From the NCBI GenBank assembly GCA_007118975.1, contig SKQO01000015.1, positions 1 through 48,745 of the forward strand: DNA of 48,745 nt, in the 5' to 3' direction. The notes below the pieces were generated by a model that searched no databases, had not been told where the DNA came from, and was given only the letters and a program-made list of their open reading frames with translations. Shown here in pieces: positions 17,130 through 25,382 of this stretch. This DNA comes from Halobacteriales archaeon. Lineage in GTDB: Archaea; Halobacteriota; Halobacteria; Halobacteriales; SKNY01. The position numbers were made by a program, and so were the translations under genes. Numbering within the stretch: the first letter of the stretch is position 1; each line of letters opens with the position of its first letter.

Positions 17130-18230
17130 TCACCCGAAGTACGCCCGAAGTCGGGTAACCGCCTCGTCGACCCGATGGGTCAACAGTGAAAACCGCAACC
17201 ACTCGTTCGTCGACGTGCCGAACGGGTTCCCGGGCATTGCCACGATCCCACACGCTTCGATGAGCCGTTCAACGGTCGCCAACGTCCCCGAATGGCCCGG
17301 AAATCGTGCCATGACGTAAAATCCCCCGTCCGGAACGACGACTTCGCCGCCGACGTCGTGAACGGCTTCGACGAACGTCTCGATTCTCGTTTGCATGATA
17401 CGCCGCCGATCGCGGTAATATGAAGGTTCAGTATTCTCCAGTGCGTGAAGTACGGCCGTTTGGGCGGGCCGGCTGCTCGTCACGTTGATGAGCAAATGAT
17501 AGCGGCGCACCGCGGATCGGATTGCTTCGGGAGCGATCAGATAACCGACCCGAAATCCGGTGATCGCCATCGATTTCGACATCGCTTGTGTGGTGAATAC
17601 CCGCTCGCTCGCGAGCGTACTCGCGCTCCGAAACCGCCCCGAGTAGTCGAAATGGTGGTAAACCTCGTCGCTGATCAAGTACGCGCCGACATCCTCCGCG
17701 ATCTCGGCCAGCTCGGCCATGGTAGCCGCGTCGTAGACCGCCCCGGTCGGGTTGTTCGGCGTATTCACCACGATCGCCGCGGTATCGGAAGTGGCGCGCT
17801 CGCGAACGGCATGCGGGTCGAGGTCCCCCTCCGGACCGACTTCCACGGGCGTTGTCCTCGCACCGAGCAACCGCGCGCGGGCGGGGTAGTACGGATAGAC
17901 TGGATCCGTGGTAAGGAACGATTCACCGCCGGTGGCTTCAAGGCTGGCTGCCATGGCGAGATAATTTGCCTCGGCTGCACCGTTGGTTATCAGGACGGCC
18001 TCGGGGTCTACGCGACGCCTGGCAGCGACCGCCTCCCGCAGCGCCGGGATCCCTTCGGAGGCGCCGTACTGCAACTCCGGCGGCGGTGCCGAGGCGTACG
18101 AACGGAGGCCGTCCCGTAGTGACGAGGGGGGCTCCTAATCGGGCTCGCCGCTGACGAGGTCGACCACATCCCCATCCGCCGAGGCCGCGAGTTGGCTCGC
18201 CTCATAGAACTGAGGCTCGAGCTCCTCCAT
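17130..18230 (-). pseudogene. Class I/II PLP aminotransferase interrupted by an in-frame TAG
   Basis: A continuous homologous frame runs from ATG 18230 (MEELEPQFYEASQLAAS) through VVDLVSGEPD, then hits TAG at 18137-18135 and goes on in the same frame as EPPSSLRDGLRSYASAP, QYGASEGIPALREAVAAR, and so on to the TGA at 17130. Related enzymes have Trp at this place (GEPDWEPP), so TGG has become TAG. The rest is intact: NGAAEANYLA, NTPNNPTGAVYD, LISDEVYHHFDYSG, MSKSMAITGFRVGYL with the PLP Lys, and NEWLRFSLL (substrate-carboxylate Arg). A TTG restart at 18074 would lack about 50 residues including part of the active-site wall. With readthrough, the product would be 366 residues. Substrate unknown (aspartate aminotransferase-like fold). 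The other TAG codons in the window act as ordinary stops, so recoding is unlikely. Confidence 0.85.
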
Positions 18231-18317
18231 GGCAGGGCAACAGGGTGGTGACACCTCCGTGTTTCGTGCCGAGCGGTCGAACGCGTCGTTTACGGGAGCT
18301 GCCGCCTCACTGGAGCC

Positions 18318-18830
18318 ATGAGCAACACGAACGACCGAATCGAGACCCTGGTCGGCGATCGGCTTCGCGACCGCGATGAAACCGTGGCGGTCGCTGAATC
18401 GGCCACAGGTGGGTTGCTCTCCTCGACGATCACCGACGTTCCCGGGGCCTCTACCTATTTCGACCGGGGCTATGTGACGTACGCGTACCGGGCGAAACTG
18501 ACCGCACTCGGCGTCACCCGCGAGTCTCTCGATGAATACGGGGCAGTCAGCGAGCCGGTCGCGAGGCAGATGGCGCGGTCGATCCGCGACCGGGCTGAGA
18601 CAACCTGGGGAGTGAGCGTTACCGGGATCGCCGGGCCGTCCGGGGGGAGCGACGAGAAACCGGTCGGGACGATGTTCATCGGAGTCAGTTACGCGGCGCC
18701 GTGGGAGACGAAACGATCCGACGCATGGGTGTCCCGTTACGAGTTCGACGGCGATCGCTTGGATATCAAAGAAGCGGCGGCGAGACGCGCGCTCGTGGAA
18801 CTGCTCAAGCGGATCGATGCTCTCGCTTAG
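18318..18830 (+). CDS. CinA C-terminal domain protein (nicotinamide-nucleotide amidohydrolase type)
   Basis: 170 residues: only the C-terminal CinA (PncC) domain, as common in haloarchaea. Probably deamidates nicotinamide mononucleotide in pyridine-nucleotide salvage (family knowledge). Motifs: VAVAESATGGLLSSTITDVP then GASTYFDRGYVTY at residues about 28-59, YGAVSEPVARQMA, VSVTGIAGPSGGSDEKPVGT, and RRALVELLKRI at the C-terminus. Start ATG 18318 gives MSNTNDRIETLV. Divergent from the aminotransferase pseudogene (87-nt gap). Its TAG stop overlaps the TAA stop of the convergent PHP gene within TTAG at 18827-18830. Confidence 0.9.
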   Translation: MSNTNDRIETLVGDRLRDRDETVAVAESATGGLLSSTITDVPGASTYFDRGYVTYAYRAKLTALGVTRESLDEYGAVSEPVARQMARSIRDRAETTWGVSVTGIAGPSGGSDEKPVGTMFIGVSYAAPWETKRSDAWVSRYEFDGDRLDIKEAAARRALVELLKRIDALA

Positions 18831-19588
18831 TAACAGGCGATGTCGTCGAACCGGCCGTCGTATAGTGGGGCGTCTGGATGTGTTGGTTCTCGTTGGGACA
18901 GGAGGACGCGATCCAACTTCTCCCACGAATTTTCCCATCCGAGATGCGAAAATTCCGCTACTCGCCTCAGGTAGTGTCGCGCGGAGCGACGGCGGTCCAC
19001 GGTTCGGTCCCCGGACGCCCGTAGGTAGGCACCGAGGTCACCCACGTTTTCGAACGGTTCCGCGAACTCCGTCCACGATTCACCGACGGTACCCCGGAGG
19101 TGAGCGTAAGAAGAGGCAAAGGGAGGAATGCCGAGTTCCGCCGAGAGCGATCTGCTGCGCCGGGCATGCCGGGGGAGATACTTGGGATTGAACACTTCCA
19201 CCGCGTCGATGACGTCCGCGAACCGTTCCACCTCTTCGGTGCCCAAGCTCACCGTGAAAAACGTGGGATGCGGGACGAGGATCGCTGCCTCTTGGGCAAG
19301 CAACTCCTCCATAGCACCCTCGAGCGTGATGAAGTCCGGGATGGGCGACGCGAGATCGATTGCGAGTAAGTGACGCCGGCGCCGCCACGTGCCCGTAAAT
19401 ACCTCTCGGGCGGGATACACCGTGAGGTCGCCGTCCGAGAACCGTCTGGCCTGCGCTTCGATCGCCGGAAGCGGCGTGAAATGCGGCGCGTAGACGATCC
19501 CGTCGAGTCCGCGTTGCTTTGCCCGTCTGACGACGCGATCATCGAGGACCTTCACGTGGAGGTCGATACGTGAATCGATCGAGGCCAC
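18827..19588 (-). CDS. PHP-domain protein (haloarchaeal PHP-associated family)
   Basis: 253 residues, GTG start. SRIDLHVKVLDDRVVRRAK corresponds to the first PHP motif, but the second His of DLHxH is Lys. VYAPHFTPLPAI, VYPAREVFTGTWRRRRHLL, VPHPTFFTVSLG, VEVFNPKYLPRHARR and FASSYAHLRGTVGESW follow the PHP plan, then FSHLGWENSWEKLDR near the C-terminus. Likely a metal-dependent phosphoesterase; its substrate is unknown, and the altered first motif suggests a modified metal site as in other members of this haloarchaeal group. Divergent from the small zinc-finger gene (91 nt). Confidence 0.75.
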   Translation of the reverse strand: MASIDSRIDLHVKVLDDRVVRRAKQRGLDGIVYAPHFTPLPAIEAQARRFSDGDLTVYPAREVFTGTWRRRRHLLAIDLASPIPDFITLEGAMEELLAQEAAILVPHPTFFTVSLGTEEVERFADVIDAVEVFNPKYLPRHARRSRSLSAELGIPPFASSYAHLRGTVGESWTEFAEPFENVGDLGAYLRASGDRTVDRRRSARHYLRRVAEFSHLGWENSWEKLDRVLLSQREPTHPDAPLYDGRFDDIACY

Positions 19589-19645
19589 GCTGTGTGGTCT
19601 GCGAGTGCTCGGTTTGGTTGTATCGACTGCTATCGCATGGGGAAG

Positions 19646-19653
19646 CGTTTAAC
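19646..19653 (+). promoter_or_regulatory. TATA element of the small zinc-finger gene
   Basis: CGTTTAAC is centred 29-30 nt before the ATG at 19680, giving a leaderless or nearly leaderless transcript. Confidence 0.5.
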
Positions 19654-19679
19654 CCGATTCACAGTGTCGGTTCGAACGA

Positions 19680-19985
19680 ATGAGTCCGTGGGCGTGTGGG
19701 ATCGACGGATGCTCGGCGGTGTTCGACGCACCGGAACCGGCCATTCTGCATCAGACCACCGAACACGCGCGGTGCGAGTGTCAGGTCTGCGGGGCGATCC
19801 TTCCCGACGGATATTTCGCGATCCGGCATGCTTTCGAGGAACACTCGCGCGCCGAATACGTCAGAGCGTACGGCGCCAGCGCTGCAGAGGTGCGACGCCG
19901 TGAAACCGTGAAGGATCGGCTCGAAGCGGAGGCGAATCTCGAGCTGGTCATCGAACGACTCGAGCGAGCAGCAGCAAGCGAGTGA
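19680..19985 (+). CDS. Small haloarchaeal zinc-finger-like protein
   Basis: 101 residues. N-terminal CGIDGCSAVFDAPEPAILHQ and TTEH give a C-x4-C...H...H finger, followed by CECQVCGAILPDGYFAIRHA with a second C-x-C-x2-C...H...H set (RHAFEEHSRAEYVRAYGA). The rest is a charged helix (RRRETVKDRLEAEANLELVI). Widespread haloarchaeal family without a known function; nucleic-acid binding or protein interaction is plausible from the fingers only. Single gene with its own TATA element, followed by 245 nt of non-coding DNA. Confidence 0.75.
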   Translation: MSPWACGIDGCSAVFDAPEPAILHQTTEHARCECQVCGAILPDGYFAIRHAFEEHSRAEYVRAYGASAAEVRRRETVKDRLEAEANLELVIERLERAAASE

Positions 19986-20231
19986 ACCGCACCGGTGCCG
20001 AGGCTCCCAACGTCTCATCTGTGATGTCTTACCCCCCGTGAGCCCTGAGAATAACACGCCAGAAAACCCCAATTTATTGTCTTTTCGTCATCTGTCCCCT
20101 ATATTGCCGGCACCGGAATGACATCCCCCCTCGTGTAAACTTCCAAAACAGGTGTTTCCCGGCCGCTGAAGGGGGAAACGAGAAGTCCCATTGGCCCGAA
20201 AAATTAAGTCATACGGTGTCAAGTGTCTTGT

Positions 20232-21490
20232 GTGTCACGTGGAGACACTGGTTCGAATAGCACTGGAGCGATCGGAGTCGGGCTCCAACATCTCCGGGCC
20301 ATCGGGCCCGTTCTGATCCTCGCGGCAGTGGTAGTCGGACCGGGAAGCATCGCGCTGAGTACGATCGCAGGGAGCTTGTACGGGTACGAGCTTCTCTGAG
20401 TGCCGGTGATCGCGACGTTGTTTATGATCACTTACGTCTGGATAGCGGCCAGGATCGGCCTCGTCACGGGTGAGACCATTTTCGAGGCGACCCGCATCAA
20501 ATACGGATCGACGATCGCAAAAATCGGTGGTATTTTCGGCTTTTTGACGATTCTCGCGTTTCAGTCGGCAACAACGCGGGTATCGGATTTGCGACAGAGG
20601 CAATGATCGGGCTGGATGTCCGACTCTGGGCCGCCGTCTTTTCGATCCTGGCCATCGGATTTATCTGGCTTCCAGACCTGTACGGAAAAGTCGAGATCCT
20701 GGTGAAAATCGTCGTCGGTGTCATGATCGTCGCCTTCATCGGAACGCTGGCAATTGTGGGGACGAACGTCCAGCTCGTGGCCACCGGTCTCGTTCCCTCG
20801 TTCCCGGATATCGATGCAGTATTTCTCGCTCTTGGCATGGCGGCGACGACCTTCTCGATCGCAGCGGCCGTGTACCAGTCCCACCTGATGAAAGAGAAGG
20901 GGTGGGGTCCTGAGGAACTCCCCACCCAGGGGCTCGACAGTATCCTGGGGATCGCCGTGTTGGGTTTGCTCGCGACGGTCATCCTGCTGACGAGCGCCCG
21001 GGTCATCTGGGAGGGCCCCGGGGATCCAGTCTTCGACGCTGCCGGCATGGCCTGCCAGCTGGAACCGATCGTCGGCCCGGGAGCCTTCTGGCTGTTCACG
21101 CTGGGTTTCTTTTTCGCGGCGCTCTCCTCGCTCGTGGTAAACGCCCTGATCGGGGCGACCCTCCTGGTCGACGGGTACGGCCGCGATCCATCGATGGACG
21201 GACGTCCAGTGAAACTCTGGTCGTCAGTCGCGATCCTGTTCGGCCTGGCAGTCGTCCTCGTCTTCCAAGAAGATCCGATCGAAATCCTCCGCATTGCGCA
21301 GGCGATGGCGGTCATCGCCTTCCCGGTCCTCGGATTCCTCGTGGTCGCGATCGCGGCCGACCGTGATCTCATGGGCGAGCACGCAAACGGTCTCGTTGCC
21401 AACACGCTCGGCATCCTCGGCTATCTCGCCATCATCGGAATCGTGCTCAACTACGTCCGAGAAGTGTTGCTCCAAATCGGCGTCCTCTGA
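20232..21490 (+). pseudogene. NRAMP-family divalent metal transporter-like protein, broken by TGA and a frameshift
   Basis: From GTG 20232: GVGLQHLRAIGPVLILAAVV then GPGSIALSTIAGSLYGYELL, then TGA at 20397-20399 where relatives have Trp (YELLW), then the same frame continues VPVIATLFMITYVWIAARIG to LTILAFQ near 20565. There a base is missing, and the sequence resumes in another frame as GNNAGIGFATEAMIGL and runs to 21490. About eleven hydrophobic segments are recognisable. The classical DPGN of NRAMP helix 1 is GPGS here, and the helix 6 region reads AAAVYQSHLMKEKG, so the intact ancestor was a divergent NRAMP relative, perhaps not a Mn/Fe transporter. The last 295-residue frame could not make a complete transporter. 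The 245-nt region before it holds AATTAAGTC at about 20202-20210, a plausible TATA element. Confidence 0.8.
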
Positions 21491-21594
21491 GAAGGGATCG
21501 CCCGCGGAATCCGGAGAAACACTGTACCCGCGTTCATACGACCCGCCCGAGTGGCGGATTACTCAGGTAATCGCTGCAGCGACCGAGCAAACCG

Positions 21595-22032
21595 TCACCG
21601 CTCTTCGCTGTCCAGGACCCTGATCTGATCACCCCGAACCGTGACGGGGATCGGCACCGTGGCCTCGTAGAGTTCGACCGTGACCTGGTCTTTCCCCTCA
21701 TCGATCCGTTGGACCTGGGCTTTCTCGCCCTTGAACGGTCCCGCAATCAATTCAACGATGTCTCCTTCCGCGATGCCCTCGACATCCGGTTTCGGGGACA
21801 GGAAATGTTCGACTTCGCTGATCGTGCTCTCCCCGGGCACGATGCTCCGTGCGTGCGGTACCTCCTCCAGGACGCGTTCGATCACCGCGACGTTGTCGGC
21901 CTCGACCATCACATAACTCGTCAGCGAATCCGGTGCGAGCACCGCGTGGATTTCAGACTCCTCGCGGTTCATGATCATGTCGGCTACGGTTTGTTCCTGG
22001 CTCGCCGTGGTTTTAACTGCGAACATGCTCAT
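21595..22032 (-). CDS. nusG: Transcription elongation factor Spt5/NusG
   Basis: 145 residues from ATG 22032 (MSMFAVKTTASQEQTVADMI). Archaeal Spt5: NGN domain (residues about 1-85, with SYVMVEADNVAVIERVLEEV) and a C-terminal KOW domain (GDIVELIAGPFKGEKAQVQR). Binds the RNA polymerase clamp with Spt4 and raises processivity. The start overlaps the secE stop by 4 nt (ATGA), the classical secE-nusG coupling. An upstream in-frame extension is antisense-like and is rejected. Downstream lies the convergent NRAMP pseudogene, 104 nt from its end. Confidence 0.95.
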   Translation of the reverse strand: MSMFAVKTTASQEQTVADMIMNREESEIHAVLAPDSLTSYVMVEADNVAVIERVLEEVPHARSIVPGESTISEVEHFLSPKPDVEGIAEGDIVELIAGPFKGEKAQVQRIDEGKDQVTVELYEATVPIPVTVRGDQIRVLDSEER

Positions 22033-22226
22033 GGGATGATCACCGCTGAGGTCGCTTGACCGCCGGGGAGGAAGCTCATGACGACGAAGATGAGAAATCC
22101 GATCAGGCCGACCAAGAGGATCCCTGCGCCGGCGATCTTTGCGACCTGCATGAAATCCTCGAGCGTCGGCGTGCTGGCCATCTTCAGCACGCGGAGATAC
22201 GAGTTGAGATCGTACGGGACGTCCAT
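22029..22226 (-). CDS. secE: Preprotein translocase subunit SecE (Sec61 gamma)
   Basis: 65 residues, one transmembrane helix (GAGILLVGLIGFLIFVVMSF, about 33-52) after an amphipathic N-terminal helix LNSYLRVLKMASTPTLEDFM. Clamps SecY in the SecYE-beta channel. Overlaps nusG by 4 nt. In many haloarchaea an ftsZ gene precedes secE; here a dihydrouridine-synthase-type gene lies 32 nt after dus-side non-coding DNA on the same strand instead (dus stop at 22259). Confidence 0.93.
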   Translation of the reverse strand: MDVPYDLNSYLRVLKMASTPTLEDFMQVAKIAGAGILLVGLIGFLIFVVMSFLPGGQATSAVIIP

Positions 22227-22258
22227 CGCTTATCGACACCTAGCCAGCGAATCGTTTT

Positions 22259-23032
22259 TTACTTGTCGTTCGCCACGGCAGGTGATTCCCCGGAATGATG
22301 CCGAGGTGAGACGGCGTCAGTGACGGCAGCCGAGACCCGTTCCAGGATCCGCTGATCGTCACTTGCCCGGCCCACGCTCACGGCATCCGCCCCGTACTCC
22401 AGATACTCTCGAACGTCGTCGGGGCCCCGAACGCCGTTGTTTGCGATGACGAAGAGATCCGTTCCCGCGACGTCGCGAATCACCGATCGAGTGTCCATCG
22501 CGTCGACGTGAATCGCGTCGGCCCCAGCTCGTTCCAACCGCCGAGCAAGCACGGCAAGATCTACACCGTCGACCTCGGCACGGACCTTGACGCTCACTTG
22601 GACCCCCGTCGCTGCAGCTGTTCTGACGTAGCAAGCGAGGCGCTCGGGATCGCGGAGCAGGGTTTCGCCGCTACCGACGTCACACATTTCTGCCTGCCGA
22701 CAGTGCGCGTTGACTTCCAGGATGGCGCCGTGATCGGCACACACCCTTGCCGTCCGTGCGATCTGCGCTTCCTCCGTGCTTCGAACATTGATGGCTGGAC
22801 GCAGATCTACGGCGTGCAATCGATCGCACTGCTCGTCGACGAACGAGATCGGATCGCTCGGCAGAAACTCGGTCCGACCACGCGCAACGAGATCTCTTGC
22901 TGCGTCCCTCGTATCCGGGCAGAGCGCAATCCCGCCCAGGAATGCCGCCCCCGCAAATGGGGGACCCTCCGCTGCCCACGCTGCATCGGATTCTCCGCTG
23001 AGACTCGCGAGTGCTAGCCGAGGTTCGAACAT
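22259..23032 (-). CDS. tRNA-dihydrouridine synthase family protein
   Basis: 257 residues, FMN-dependent TIM-barrel family that reduces uridine in tRNA. Start MFEPRLALASLSGESDAAWA; VNAHCRQAEMCDVGSGETLL contains the conserved Cys region (residues about 108-120), VSVKVRAEVDGVDL and GADAIHVDAMD, IANNGVRGPDDVREYLEYG and ADAVSVGRAS are the FMN-phosphate-binding strands. Shorter than bacterial Dus (about 320 residues) because the C-terminal helical tRNA-binding domain is absent, which is usual in this archaeal group; tRNA as substrate is therefore inferred. Its start overlaps the cofD stop by 19 nt, so the pair is translationally coupled. Confidence 0.8.
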   Translation of the reverse strand: MFEPRLALASLSGESDAAWAAEGPPFAGAAFLGGIALCPDTRDAARDLVARGRTEFLPSDPISFVDEQCDRLHAVDLRPAINVRSTEEAQIARTARVCADHGAILEVNAHCRQAEMCDVGSGETLLRDPERLACYVRTAAATGVQVSVKVRAEVDGVDLAVLARRLERAGADAIHVDAMDTRSVIRDVAGTDLFVIANNGVRGPDDVREYLEYGADAVSVGRASDDQRILERVSAAVTDAVSPRHHSGESPAVANDK

Positions 23033-24024
23033 GACGTGTAGGCGTCGAGTGCTTCGCAGCAGGTCTCGAGGACGCGACGTGCGTCCGCTCGGGTCTCGAT
23101 CTTGGTATCCGTTCGTACGACCGGTCGGTCGGGGAGCTCATCGTCTGCATCGTCGACGACGAAGACGTCGATCCACGGCTGCTCCGCCGCCATCCCCCGT
23201 GTGCTCGGATCTGCGCCGACGGCCCGCATGAGCTTCCCCGCGGGGCCCGAAAACGCCGTGCGCCCGACGAACGGCGAGACGGCAACCACCGGAACGGAAT
23301 GGAGTGATTCTTCGATCGCGTCGATGGCAACCAGTGGGCCGAGACTCGTCACCGGGTTCGCCGGGCCCACGATCACCGGTTCTGAAAGTGCTTGTGTAAC
23401 GCCCGGGGCGGGGGTAGCCGTCTCGGCGCCGCGAAACTCGACGTCGTCGACGGGAGGCTCGCCCGCACGGGCGACCCAGAACGCCTGGAAATGCTGAACA
23501 CCCGTCGGCGTGTGAATCAGCGTCGCGACGGGATCGTCGCTCATGGGCAACACCGTTGCCTCGATGTCGAATGCGTGTGCCAGGGCTGCCGTTACCGTCG
23601 TGAGACTCTCCCCGGCTTGCAGACGGGCCGTTCTTGCGATGTGGACGGCACGGTCGCGGTCTCCCAGCGTCATGAATTCGGGCACTCCGCGAAAGCGCCG
23701 CCACTGGCCGAGTCGAGGACCGGCAATCTGTCGCTCCGCGGAGAGGTAGACCGGCTCCGAATCGATTGACATCTCCGCAGCCAAAGTTGCGAGTCCATCG
23801 TTCGTGACTGTAGTATCACCTTCGATCCCCCACCACGTCTCTCGGTCCATCCGATTGCTTCGCTCGAACAGGACACTGTCGACATCGGGGCTGACGTGTA
23901 ATCCGCCGATCTCGACATCGTCACCCGTGTTGGCGACGACCGTCACAGTCGCTGGATCGAAGACGGATTCGAGCCCCCAGAGGAGCTTCGGTGTTCCTGT
24001 GCCACCAGACAGGAACGTAACCAT
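23014..24024 (-). CDS. cofD: 2-phospho-L-lactate transferase (coenzyme F420 biosynthesis)
   Basis: 336 residues. Transfers the phospholactyl group from the activated guanosine intermediate to Fo, giving F420-0. MVTFLSGGTGTPKLLWGLES at the N-terminus and VVANTGDDVEIGGLHVSPDV then DSVLF form the nucleotide/Fo site; WWGIEGD, GLATLAAEM, VGPANPVTSLGPLVA and VAVSPFVGRTAFSGPAGKLM then RAVG are family signatures. Length is normal. Start ATG 24024 is divergent from the HD gene (85 nt). First gene of the directional set cofD-dus-secE-nusG. Confidence 0.95.
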   Translation of the reverse strand: MVTFLSGGTGTPKLLWGLESVFDPATVTVVANTGDDVEIGGLHVSPDVDSVLFERSNRMDRETWWGIEGDTTVTNDGLATLAAEMSIDSEPVYLSAERQIAGPRLGQWRRFRGVPEFMTLGDRDRAVHIARTARLQAGESLTTVTAALAHAFDIEATVLPMSDDPVATLIHTPTGVQHFQAFWVARAGEPPVDDVEFRGAETATPAPGVTQALSEPVIVGPANPVTSLGPLVAIDAIEESLHSVPVVAVSPFVGRTAFSGPAGKLMRAVGADPSTRGMAAEQPWIDVFVVDDADDELPDRPVVRTDTKIETRADARRVLETCCEALDAYTSCSNLG

Positions 24025-24071
24025 GCGCGACCCTGACGGCGCGAGGGCTTAAGCCTACGACTTTGCCGACG

Positions 24072-24078
24072 TTTATAC
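24072..24078 (+). promoter_or_regulatory. TATA element of the HD phosphohydrolase gene
   Basis: TTTATAC centred at 24075. Transcription would start near 24100, which is after the possible GTG at 24095 and about 10 nt before the ATG at 24110, so it favours the ATG as start. Confidence 0.5.
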
Positions 24079-24109
24079 GACCGCTCGAACGAGTGTGGAC
24101 AACCACCCG

Positions 24110-25345
24110 ATGAAGACGATCAAGGACAGTGTGCATGACCATATCCGGGTCGATGGTGTCGCCCGGGAGCTTCTCGACACTCCGCCGGTTCAGCGGTTAC
24201 GTCACGTCCGACAACTCGGGACGGTTCACCTCGTGTATCCCTCCGCCAATCACACCCGGTTCGAACACAGCCTCGGGGTGTATCATCTCGCGACTCGCGC
24301 ATTAGATGAGCTCCGGGTTGAGGGTCGTGCTGCAGAGCACGTCCAAGCTGCTGCCCTGCTTCACGACATCGGCCACGCCCCCTTCAGTCACAACATCGAG
24401 GAACTGATCGCCCGTCGGACCGGCCAATACCACGACGACGTCGACGACCTCCTTCTTGAACCGGTCGTCGAGACCATCCTTCGCGAACGCGACCTCGAAC
24501 CGCGCAGAGTGGCCGACCTGATTCGAGGGAGGGGAACCTACGGCCAGTTGATTTCCGGAGAGCTCGACGTCGATCGGATGGACTATCTAGTTCGCGACGC
24601 CCATCACACGGGGGTGCCGTACGGAACCATCGACCACGGCCGGCTGCTAAAGGAACTGCGGTTTGTCGACGGCGAACTCGTGCTCGCAGCGGGAAACGTT
24701 GAGTCCGCGGAGAGCATGCTCGTCGCGCGGGCGCTCATGAACCCGACCGTCTACAACCACCACGTGGCCCGCATCAGCAAAAGCATGCTCCGGCGGGCGG
24801 CGCGCGCGCTTCTCGACACGAGTGACCTCGATGCGAACACCCTCCGGCGGCTCGACGACTACGGCCTTATCGTCCGGCTCCGCGAGCACGAACCGTCGGC
24901 GGAGCTGGCCCACAGGTTGACGGACCGACGGCTGTTCAAACGGGCACTCTGGACCGAGCACGATCGGGTACCGTCGTTCGTGTTCGATGCTGCCCCAGCC
25001 GAGCTTACTCACGTCGAACGCGCTATCGCCGAGCGAGCAGGGGTATCTCCCGACACGGTCATCCTGGACAGACCACAGGAACCAGTTATGCGGGAATCGA
25101 CATCCCGCATCGTCGTCGGGGATGAAATTGTCCGGCTCGGAGAGCGCTCACCGCTGGTCAGGGCGCTGCGAACGATTCAGCGTGAGCAGTGGCGGCTCGG
25201 GGTGTACACGCCGAGCGAGCAAGTCGAGGTCGTCGCGCGAGCAGGGGCCGAGGAGCTAGACCTCGACCTTTCGGCAGGGACCGTGGTGGACCGGGACGTG
25301 GGTCGTTACGCGCGCCTGGACGAGTTCGACGGACGCGACGCATGA
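24110..25345 (+). CDS. HD-superfamily phosphohydrolase (dNTPase-like)
   Basis: 411 residues from ATG 24110 (MKTIKDSVHDHIRVDG). Metal-dependent HD domain: HTRFEHSLGVYHLATRAL supplies the first His, ALLHDIGHAPFSHNIE the HD pair (residues about 90-95), and GELDVDRMDYLVRDAHH the last Asp. This is the SAMHD1/YpfF-type HD hydrolase plan; substrates (dNTPs or other phosphoesters) are not known. The C-terminal 180 residues are charged and helical. It is followed after 37 nt by an amidohydrolase on the same strand. The start choice is supported by the TATA position. Confidence 0.88.
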   Translation: MKTIKDSVHDHIRVDGVARELLDTPPVQRLRHVRQLGTVHLVYPSANHTRFEHSLGVYHLATRALDELRVEGRAAEHVQAAALLHDIGHAPFSHNIEELIARRTGQYHDDVDDLLLEPVVETILRERDLEPRRVADLIRGRGTYGQLISGELDVDRMDYLVRDAHHTGVPYGTIDHGRLLKELRFVDGELVLAAGNVESAESMLVARALMNPTVYNHHVARISKSMLRRAARALLDTSDLDANTLRRLDDYGLIVRLREHEPSAELAHRLTDRRLFKRALWTEHDRVPSFVFDAAPAELTHVERAIAERAGVSPDTVILDRPQEPVMRESTSRIVVGDEIVRLGERSPLVRALRTIQREQWRLGVYTPSEQVEVVARAGAEELDLDLSAGTVVDRDVGRYARLDEFDGRDA

Positions 25346-25382
25346 CGAACGATTCAAGGCGCGGGCTTGCGACCGAACGATC

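Noticed and set aside
18135-18137. TAG in the aminotransferase as pyrrolysine or other recoding
   Set aside because: TAG ends several intact genes here (glycerate kinase, cinA, cofD, birA), no PylS/PylT is visible, and the lost residue is a Trp.
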